Origin: JBJXHB01 sp046160725
Lineage (GTDB): Bacteria > Pseudomonadota > Gammaproteobacteria > Burkholderiales > Burkholderiaceae_C
Length of the DNA stretch: 5,047 nucleotides
Reading direction: 5' to 3'
NCBI GenBank assembly: GCA_046160725.1
Contig: JBJXHB010000469.1
Span: 1-5,047 of the forward strand
The translations under genes and the position numbers were made by a program. The notes beneath the pieces were generated by a model. That model was not told where the DNA came from, ran no database searches, and saw only the letters and a program-made list of their open reading frames with translations. Below, piece after piece: positions 1-4,573 of the stretch; the stretch's first letter is position 1; each line of letters begins with the position of its first letter.

Positions 1-30
1 AATGAGGAAGAGCGTGCCGACTTGGTTGCC

Positions 31-981
31 CTACGTGAAAAATTGTCTGTTTATGCCGGTGAGGGCGTTGGCGGCGAACATGAAGTCGTTGAAGTCCTTC
101 GACGGGTTCATGATCGGGTCGATCATCAGCGCGTCGCAGCCGGCGATGATCGACAGCGCGACGAAGGTGAAGTTCAGCGTCTTGCGCTCGGGCAGCCCGA
201 AGCTCACGTTGCTGTGGCCGCCGAAGATGTGCACGTCGGGGTACATCTTGCGGATCGCCGACACCGCATCGATGTAATGGCGGCCGAACTCGGGGCCGGC
301 GCCGATCGGGAATACCAGCGGGTCGAGGTAGCGGTCGTCCATCGGGATGCCGCCCTTGTCCATCAGGTCCATGCAGCCCACGAGGTTCTCCACCCGCTGC
401 TGGTCGTTCTGCGGCATGCCCTTCATGCCGCTGGCGTTGGCGAACAGGATCGCGTTGCGCTCCTTGGCCATCTGCACCAGCACCTGGCGGCCGTCTTCGA
501 GGTTCACCGAGTTGATCGCCGGGCGGCCCTTGCTGCTGTCGTGCGCCTCCAGGCCGGCGCGGATGGTCTCGGGGTCGGACGAATCGATCGACAGGATGGA
601 ACCGGTGATGCCCTGCGCCGTCTGCACCAGCCAGCGCATCCACTCCTTGCGCTCCTCGGGGTAGACGCTCATCTCGTCGACGCACAGGTCGATGATGTGG
701 GCCCCATGCTTCTCCTGGTTCTTGATGGCCCAGGAGATGTAGTGCATGTCCTTCTGGCGGCAGGCCTCGGCGATGTGCGGGATCATGAACCCGGCGCGCT
801 TGTTGGCATCGTCTGGAATGGTCTTGGAGACGTCCAGCACGCGCTTGTTGCCCTCGAGATCGGTGTAGCCGATGCCGACCTTGGCACCGTCCTGGATGAC
901 CTTCGGGCTCGTGATCTTGATCTTGCGCGTGGCGTTGAAGTTCTCGCCGATGATGACCAGACCGTCACCTGCAATCTTCAT
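31..981 (-). CDS. Methyltetrahydrofolate:corrinoid methyltransferase (AcsE/MtrH-like, pterin-binding TIM barrel)
   Basis: This complete 316-residue protein belongs to the pterin-binding (DHPS-like) family and most resembles cobalamin methyltransferases such as AcsE of acetogens. Those enzymes move a methyl group between N5 of tetrahydrofolate and a corrinoid protein in the cytoplasm. Visible landmarks are IIGENFN at the first barrel strand (10-16), IDSSD (132-136), INSVN (156-160), LDPLVFP (219-225) and HSNVS (256-260). They align with AcsE LDSTN, INSTN, IDPL and LSNVS, so the folate-contacting Asp and Asn residues (D133, N157, D220, N258) are kept. It is about 50 residues longer than AcsE (262 aa), mainly through an insert at about 21-75 after the first strand. 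The ATG at 981 has a GAGGT ribosome-binding site 7 nt upstream. It lies 27 nt after the MetH-like gene and is probably cotranscribed with it. In a proteobacterium the likely net direction is corrinoid to THF (inference). FolP is unlikely. Confidence 0.9.
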   Translation of the reverse strand: MKIAGDGLVIIGENFNATRKIKITSPKVIQDGAKVGIGYTDLEGNKRVLDVSKTIPDDANKRAGFMIPHIAEACRQKDMHYISWAIKNQEKHGAHIIDLCVDEMSVYPEERKEWMRWLVQTAQGITGSILSIDSSDPETIRAGLEAHDSSKGRPAINSVNLEDGRQVLVQMAKERNAILFANASGMKGMPQNDQQRVENLVGCMDLMDKGGIPMDDRYLDPLVFPIGAGPEFGRHYIDAVSAIRKMYPDVHIFGGHSNVSFGLPERKTLNFTFVALSIIAGCDALMIDPIMNPSKDFNDFMFAANALTGINRQFFT

Positions 982-988
982 GGTGCTT

Positions 989-993
989 ACCTC
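989..993 (-). promoter_or_regulatory. Ribosome binding site of the methyltransferase gene
   Basis: On the minus strand GAGGT lies 7 nt before the ATG at 981, which supports that start. It is the clearest Shine-Dalgarno match in the window; the other starts have weak or no matches. Confidence 0.6.
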
Positions 994-1008
994 GAGGGTT
1001 TGAGTGAT

Positions 1009-1725
1009 TCAGGCGCAGACAGCCTGCAGATCGGCCGCGCGAGCCGGCGCAACGCCGAACAGGCCCGAGCGCGACAACTTGGGGAACATCGCGCAGCTGG
1101 GCATCAGCGTCACCGGCAGCGGGCCGCCTTCGAGCAGCGTGAACAGCTGGCGCTGGTCTTCCAGCGGCCAGTCGACCTCGCGTGTGCCCACGCGGTAGGC
1201 CACGCGGTAGGAATAACCCGGGCCCATGCGCGAGGTGATGCGCGCGCCGCGTTCGGCCACCTCGCGGCGCAGCGCATCCTTGAACTGGCGCGTGGCGTCC
1301 TCCACGCACAACCAGCCGGCGGCCTCCAGCAGCACGGCCTCCATCAGGTCGCCCGCCTCGGCCAGGTCGACGACGGCCTGCCCCAGCGGCTCGCCGCAGG
1401 AGAGCACGAAGGGCACGGCCTGCGTGCAGCCGGCGAGGCGCGATTCGAAGGCGGCGCTGCGCAGCCGCGCGCCGCGCTCGAGTTGCAGGCCCTCGGCGTC
1501 GATGCCGCGCACGGCATGGAAGCGGTAGGCGACGCGCGGCACGCTCCTGGATTGCGCGATGCGGGCCATTTCGGCCGCCGCGCGGGCGATGGCCGGCCGC
1601 ACGCGCTCGGGGTGGGCATAGCCCTGCATGCGCAGGATGCGCTCCGCGGCCACGACGGGTGGGCCGGGCTGGAACTGCACCAGTGGCGCGTCCAGGTTCG
1701 GCGGCGGATGTGCAACGCGATCCAC
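1009..1725 (-). CDS. Stand-alone protein resembling the MetH (B12-dependent methionine synthase) activation domain
   Basis: The C-terminal half matches the AdoMet-binding reactivation domain of cobalamin-dependent methionine synthase. With the GTG at 1725 as residue 1, R166-M-G-P-G-Y171 fits the RxxxGY AdoMet-binding motif (RPAPGY in E. coli MetH). It is followed by an LEDQRQLFTLL helix and LMPSCAMFPKLSRSGLFG (207-224), which parallels the LTESFAMWPGASVSGWYF segment. There are no homocysteine, folate or cobalamin domains, so this is a free-standing activation-type protein of 238 residues. By analogy it would assist reductive remethylation of an inactivated corrinoid protein using AdoMet (inference). 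Its neighbour 27 nt downstream is the CH3-THF:corrinoid methyltransferase, which supports this. The start is uncertain: the GTG at 1725 has only a weak AGG upstream, a GTG at 1776 is possible, and the open frame runs back to an ATG at 1917 inside the preceding gene. The stretch from PVVAAERILRMQGY onward looks like the true family core. Confidence 0.72.
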   Translation of the reverse strand: MDRVAHPPPNLDAPLVQFQPGPPVVAAERILRMQGYAHPERVRPAIARAAAEMARIAQSRSVPRVAYRFHAVRGIDAEGLQLERGARLRSAAFESRLAGCTQAVPFVLSCGEPLGQAVVDLAEAGDLMEAVLLEAAGWLCVEDATRQFKDALRREVAERGARITSRMGPGYSYRVAYRVGTREVDWPLEDQRQLFTLLEGGPLPVTLMPSCAMFPKLSRSGLFGVAPARAADLQAVCA

Positions 1726-1793
1726 GGCACCTGGGGCTGCAGCACGGGAGGCATGGCGGGGTAGGGGCGCGGGCACGATCGAGATCAGTGCAG

Positions 1794-1805
1794 AGAATAT
1801 ATTCT
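1794..1805. promoter_or_regulatory. AT-rich 12-bp palindrome, probable operator/promoter of the MetH-like gene
   Basis: AGAATATATTCT is a perfect 12-bp palindrome in otherwise GC-rich DNA, in the 97-bp gap between the Virulence_fact gene and the GTG chosen for the MetH-like gene. On the minus strand it contains TATATT, a plausible -10 element, but no convincing -35 is visible. The plus-strand octamer GAGAATAT at 1793-1800 recurs exactly at 2218-2225 in the divergent intergenic region, suggesting a common regulator (inference). If the MetH-like gene really starts at or upstream of 1796, the site would lie inside its coding region. Confidence 0.45.
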
Positions 1806-1822
1806 TCCGGCGTGCGCGCCCG

Positions 1823-2128
1823 TCATGCGTTTGGCGCACCCGAGCCCTGCGCCAGGGCCTGGGCTCGGATGCTGTCGTACTGGGCCTCGAACTCCCCGGC
1901 AACCGCCCGTACAACATCGGCAGCGGAGCCCTCGCGCTCGGTCTTCTTGCCCTTGTTCCAGCCCGCCAGGTAGTCGTCGGTGGCGCCCAGTTTCCTCTTG
2001 GTGGCGATGAGGTCGATGAGGTCCAGGAAGCGCTGGCTCAGCGGCTGCTTGCAAGGCGGCTCGCCAGGGGCCTTGGCGTCCACCTGGGACGGGATTTCGT
2101 GCCAATAGGTGACTTGGTAGATGGCCAT
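1823..2128 (-). CDS. Small Virulence_fact-domain (PF13769-like) protein, function unknown
   Basis: This 101-residue soluble protein has no signal peptide or membrane segment. It begins MAIYQVTYWHEIPSQV, which matches my recollection of the YWRDIPAQV opening of a small proteobacterial family annotated 'virulence factor' (the domain also named after staphylococcal CvfC). A central LSQRFLDLIDLIATKRKL helix (30-47), TDDYLAGW (50-57) and a helical C-terminal segment ending in a flexible tail also fit. The biochemical role is not known, and the name should not be read as evidence for virulence. From memory, such proteins often sit beside CH3-THF:corrinoid methyltransferase genes in alphaproteobacteria, so a role in corrinoid methyl transfer is possible (inference). 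The ATG at 2128 was chosen because the family motif starts there. A GTG at 2173 would add 15 residues with no resemblance to the family. No clear Shine-Dalgarno is seen. It is the first gene of the leftward group. Confidence 0.7.
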   Translation of the reverse strand: MAIYQVTYWHEIPSQVDAKAPGEPPCKQPLSQRFLDLIDLIATKRKLGATDDYLAGWNKGKKTEREGSAADVVRAVAGEFEAQYDSIRAQALAQGSGAPNA

Positions 2129-2252
2129 GATGTGAGCTTGAAGTGGCGCGAGGGGGGAGACCCTTCGGAGCACCCAGGGCCTCGGCCTGGAGGGAAATGT
2201 CTGGCGAATAATATACTGAGAATATTCGTCGTGCTCCGACCTTCAACACCGC
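2129..2252. promoter_or_regulatory. Divergent promoter region between the leftward and rightward gene groups
   Basis: This gene-free region separates the Virulence_fact gene (minus) from the ferredoxin reductase (plus). Its only AT-rich patch is at about 2205-2228. There TATACT (2212-2217, plus) and TATATT (2215-2210, minus) could be overlapping -10 elements of two divergent promoters; neither has a good -35, so an activator may be needed. A small imperfect hairpin (CCAGG 2174-2178 with CCTGG 2186-2190) falls in the presumed leader of the leftward transcript. No cobalamin riboswitch signature was seen. Confidence 0.5.
2205..2228. promoter_or_regulatory. Inverted repeat CGAATA-N12-TATTCG, probable shared operator
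   Basis: CGAATA (2205-2210) and TATTCG (2223-2228) form a 6-bp inverted repeat with a 12-bp spacer that contains the candidate -10 TATACT. The right half also contains the 8-bp palindrome GAATATTC (2220-2227) and the octamer GAGAATAT (2218-2225), which recurs at 1793-1800. A dimeric regulator bound here could control both divergent transcripts (inference). No regulator gene is present in the window. Confidence 0.45.
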
Positions 2253-3644
2253 ATGCTCGACTCCCAGCCCATGGACACGCCGGCACGCGCCGCTTCGTCG
2301 GCGGCCTGCTTCGTCATCGTCGGCGCGGGCCAGGCCGGGGTACAGGCGGCCATTACCCTGCGCGAGCAAGGCTTGGCCTGCCGCCTGGTGCTGATCGGGG
2401 CCGAGGCGCACCGGCCCTACATGCGCCCGCCGCTTTCCAAGCAGGTGCTGACCGGCGAATTCGACCTCGGGCGGCTGGACCTGCGCCCGCCGACGTACTA
2501 CGCGCAGCGCGGCATTGAACTGCGCCTGCAATGCCCCGTGGTGCAGCTGGACCGCAGTGCGCGCCGGCTGCGGCTGGCCGATGGCTCCGAGCAAGGCTAC
2601 GAGCGCCTGCTGCTGGCCACCGGCTCGCGGCCCCGCACACTGCCCACCTGGCCTGCGGCGCACCCGCAGGTGCATGTGCTGCGCACGCTGGACGACGCGC
2701 TCAGCCTGCGCAGCCAGCTGGTGGCCGGCCGCCGGCTGGTGGTGATTGGCGGCGGCTACATCGGCCTGGAGGTGGCGGCCATTGCGGCCCAGCGCGGCCT
2801 GGCCGTCACGGTGCTGGAGCGCGCACCGCGCCTGCTGGAGCGCGTGACCACGCCGGCGCTGTCAACTTTCGTCGAAGCCGAGCACCGCGCGCACGGCGTG
2901 CAGGTGCGCTGCGGTGTGCAGGTGCGCGGCCTGGTTGGCCGTCGAGGGCGGCTGGACGGCACTGAGCTGCACGGCGTGCAGCTCGAAGGAGGCGAGGTGC
3001 TGGCTGCAGACCTGGTGGTGGTGGGCATCGGCGCCGTGCCGAACACCGAGCTGGCGCAGGAGGCGGGCCTGGCCTGCGAGGATGGCATCGTCGTCGACGA
3101 CACCGGGCGGACGTCCGACCCCGCGATCTTCGCGGCCGGCGACTGCACGCGCCACCCGAATGCGCTGTTCCAGCGGCGGCTGCGGCTGGAGTCGGTGCAG
3201 AACGCCGTCGATCAGGCCACCGTGGCCGCGCTGGCGATGGCGGGCAAACCGGCGCGTTATGTGCGGGTGCCGTGGTTCTGGTCGCAGCAGTACGAACTGA
3301 AGCTGCAATCGGCCGGCCTGAGCGAAGGCCACGACGAAATCATCGAACGCGGCGACCGCGCGCTCAAGCGCTTTGCGCTGCTGTACCGGCGCGGCGGGCA
3401 GCTGATCGGGGTCGACGCCGTCAACCTGCCTGCCGAGTACCTGGCCGCACGCAAGGCCATCGCCGCGCGCGGCGAATTGCCGGCCGGCGCGGCCGCCACC
3501 GCCCTGGCTGCCACCACCACCACCGCCGCCGCTGCCCCTGCTGCTTCCTCTGCGCCTGCCGCAGCCGCCGTTGCCGCTGCTTTCCCGCACGAGACGACAA
3601 CGGCGCGCGACCACCCGACCCAACCCATTGCCACCGCCCCATGA
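2253..3644 (+). CDS. FAD-dependent NAD(P)H:ferredoxin reductase (rhodocoxin/putidaredoxin reductase type)
   Basis: This 463-residue flavoprotein passes electrons from NAD(P)H through FAD to a [2Fe-2S] ferredoxin or similar carrier. It shows the FAD ADP-binding motif VGAGQAG (23-29), RPYMRPPLSK (54-63), ATGSRP (122-127), the NAD(P)-binding GGGYIGLE (166-173), FAAGDCT (293-299) at the second FAD contact, and VPWFWSQQ (339-346), typical of the ThcD/CamA/BphA4 group. The catalytic core ends near residue 410. After it comes an extra tail of about 53 residues rich in Ala, Thr and Pro (411-463) that the family usually lacks. The start may be the ATG at 2253 or at 2271; neither has a Shine-Dalgarno match. 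Its TGA overlaps the hemopexin-fold gene's start (ATGA), implying translational coupling. No ferredoxin gene lies here, so the partner is unknown. It might reduce a Rieske or P450 demethylase or a corrinoid-activation system (inference). Confidence 0.9.
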   Translation: MLDSQPMDTPARAASSAACFVIVGAGQAGVQAAITLREQGLACRLVLIGAEAHRPYMRPPLSKQVLTGEFDLGRLDLRPPTYYAQRGIELRLQCPVVQLDRSARRLRLADGSEQGYERLLLATGSRPRTLPTWPAAHPQVHVLRTLDDALSLRSQLVAGRRLVVIGGGYIGLEVAAIAAQRGLAVTVLERAPRLLERVTTPALSTFVEAEHRAHGVQVRCGVQVRGLVGRRGRLDGTELHGVQLEGGEVLAADLVVVGIGAVPNTELAQEAGLACEDGIVVDDTGRTSDPAIFAAGDCTRHPNALFQRRLRLESVQNAVDQATVAALAMAGKPARYVRVPWFWSQQYELKLQSAGLSEGHDEIIERGDRALKRFALLYRRGGQLIGVDAVNLPAEYLAARKAIAARGELPAGAAATALAATTTTAAAAPAASSAPAAAAVAAAFPHETTTARDHPTQPIATAP

Positions 3645-4351
3645 CCCAAGCACCCCGGCCCATCCTCTCGCCCGACGCGGCCCTGTTCCTGCCGGGCCCG
3701 CACTTCGCGGGCGACCCGCCGGGCCCGAAGCTCTACTTCTTCAAGAACCGGCAATTCGCCTGCTACGACGTGATCGAGGAGAAGCTCGTCGCCGGTGACC
3801 CGCGCGACACCGCCGAGCATTGGCCCGGCCTGCTGCAGGCCTGCCCCGGCAAGGCCCTGCGCGCCGCACTGCACGTGCCGGCCTGGGGCCGCACCGTCTT
3901 CTTCCTCTTCGAGGGCGAGCGTGACCTGCTGGCCTGGGACCTGGACCGCAATGCGCCGCAGGAACGCCCCGTGCCTGTGGCCGAGCTGCTGCCGGGCACA
4001 TTCGCCAGCGGCGAGTTCACGCCCGTCTATGCGGAGACGGCCGACCGCCAGGGCGTGATCCATGCCTTCCAAGGCAAGGAATGCCTGCGCTGGCGCACCG
4101 GCACCGCGTGGCCCGCAACCCTGGAGCCCGGCTACCCGCACAAGACCGCCGACGACTGGAAGGAGGGCCTGGTGCTCGCGCCCCGCACCGGCGTGTACCT
4201 GGAGTGGCCCAACCGCAGCTCGGCGCATTCCAACCGCAAGATCTACTTCTTCATGGGCGACCTCTATCTGCGTTGGGACGTGCCGTCCAACACGCGCAAC
4301 TACCGGCTCGACATCGTCGCCGGCTGGAAGGGCTGGCCGAACTACGCCTGA
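3641..4351 (+). CDS. Four-bladed hemopexin-fold protein, function unknown
   Basis: This 236-residue protein is built almost entirely of four hemopexin-like repeats (PF00045 type). Blade 1 is at about 10-64 (PDAALFLPG, then KLYFFKNRQFACYDV and WPGL), blade 2 about 72-121 (TVFFLFEGERDLLAWDL), blade 3 about 124-177 (VIHAFQGKECLRWRTG, GYPHKTADDW) and blade 4 about 178-233 (IYFFMGDLYLRWDV, GWKGWP). It is therefore a complete four-bladed propeller. There is no signal peptide, membrane segment or protease domain, so it is probably cytoplasmic. The Cys pair that links blades 1 and 4 in animal hemopexins is missing; the only cysteines are C41, C68 and C148. The fold can bind heme, metal ions, polyamines or proteins, so the ligand cannot be read from sequence. 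Photorhabdus photopexins are a known bacterial case. The ATG overlaps the reductase stop (ATGA) and lacks its own ribosome-binding site, implying coupled translation. A role as a scaffold or cofactor sensor for the reductase is speculative. Confidence 0.8.
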   Translation: MTQAPRPILSPDAALFLPGPHFAGDPPGPKLYFFKNRQFACYDVIEEKLVAGDPRDTAEHWPGLLQACPGKALRAALHVPAWGRTVFFLFEGERDLLAWDLDRNAPQERPVPVAELLPGTFASGEFTPVYAETADRQGVIHAFQGKECLRWRTGTAWPATLEPGYPHKTADDWKEGLVLAPRTGVYLEWPNRSSAHSNRKIYFFMGDLYLRWDVPSNTRNYRLDIVAGWKGWPNYA

Positions 4352-4362
4352 GGAGATGAGGG

Positions 4363-4428
4363 GACGAGCAAGGGGATGAACAAGGGGACGAACAAGGGGG
4401 CGAACAAGGGGGCGAACAAGGGGGCGAA
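4363..4428 (+). repeat. 12-bp tandem repeat, five full units plus a half unit
   Basis: The unit GRYGARCAAGGG repeats five times head to tail at 4363-4374, 4375-4386, 4387-4398, 4399-4410 and 4411-4422, followed by GGCGAA. The last two full units are identical and the first ones are slightly diverged, as expected from recent slippage at the 3' side. It begins 11 nt after the hemopexin-fold gene's stop. The period is a multiple of three, so any frame through it stays open: in the hemopexin frame it reads repeated NKG[A/T] units. Confidence 0.9.
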
Positions 4429-4573
4429 TGGCCGCAGCCGCCAGGAGGCAACGCGCACTGCCAGTGGCTGCGCCCGCGCCGCGCCTGCCTCGCACCTGCG
4501 CCCCGCGCGGATGGCTGCCATGAGGGCAGCGCATGCGAGATCGGTCCGCTCCGCACACAGACTGAGCGCATGA
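4376..4573 (+). CDS. Doubtful small basic ORF with NKGA repeats, overlapping the mtdA start
   Basis: An ATG at 4376 opens a 65-codon frame starting MNKGTNKGANKGANKGANG and continuing as an Arg/Ala-rich, strongly basic stretch. Its TGA (4571-4573) overlaps the mtdA start codon as ATGA, the same coupling arrangement seen at the reductase/hemopexin junction. The frame is the same as that of the hemopexin-fold gene, and all codons between its TGA (4349-4351) and this ATG are open, so readthrough would add about 73 residues. Against a real gene: open frames arise easily in GC-rich DNA, the third-position GC preference looks weaker than in the neighbours, there is no well-spaced Shine-Dalgarno, and no family is recognised. 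It may be a short leader peptide, a decayed C-terminal extension of the hemopexin-fold protein, or noncoding spacer. Confidence 0.25.
   Translation: MNKGTNKGANKGANKGANGRSRQEATRTASGCARAAPASHLRPARMAAMRAAHARSVRSAHRLSA
4511..4534 (+). other. Hairpin in the leader region upstream of mtdA
   Basis: GCTGCC (4514-4519) and GGCAGC (4525-4530) pair around the loop ATGAG. The stem extends by ATG/CAT (4511-4513 with 4532-4534) across one bulged G. No T-tract follows, so it is not an intrinsic terminator. It ends 35 nt before the mtdA ATG and could affect translation initiation or RNA stability, or be incidental in GC-rich DNA. Confidence 0.35.

Noticed and set aside
31..981. Dihydropteroate synthase (FolP)
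   Set aside because: The pterin-binding barrel is shared, but the IDSSD, INSVN, LDPLVFP and HSNVS pattern and the neighbours match CH3-THF:corrinoid methyltransferases. The FolP dihydropterin and pABA motifs are not evident.
1344..1754. Frameshifted N-terminus of the MetH-like gene starting at the ATG at 1754 in another frame
   Set aside because: MPPVLQPQVPWIALH looks like a start, but the frame soon becomes Arg/Trp/Ser-rich nonsense, and the frame used by the conserved core is already open upstream without any shift.
22..1764. Long plus-strand open frame of 580 codons
   Set aside because: It is antisense to the methyltransferase and MetH-like genes, its translation is low-complexity His/Arg/Ala-rich with no family resemblance, and the minus-strand frames carry clear conserved motifs.
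4376..4428. CRISPR array
   Set aside because: The repeats are 12 bp, contiguous and without spacers: a simple tandem repeat.
4454..4471. B12-box-like GCCACTG on the minus strand, possible cobalamin riboswitch
   Set aside because: Only the short GCCACTG-like core is present, it lies on the strand opposite to mtdA with no minus-strand gene downstream, and no other riboswitch elements are seen. The 2129-2252 region also lacks B12-box signatures.
4511..4534. Intrinsic terminator between the hemopexin-fold gene and mtdA
   Set aside because: The hairpin is not followed by a T-rich tract, so it was recorded only as a structure.
3257..4558. Minus-strand open frame of 433 codons opposite the hemopexin-fold gene
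   Set aside because: It is a shadow of the reductase and hemopexin-fold genes, with biased composition (LVRPLVRPLV runs come from the 12-bp repeat) and no recognisable domain.
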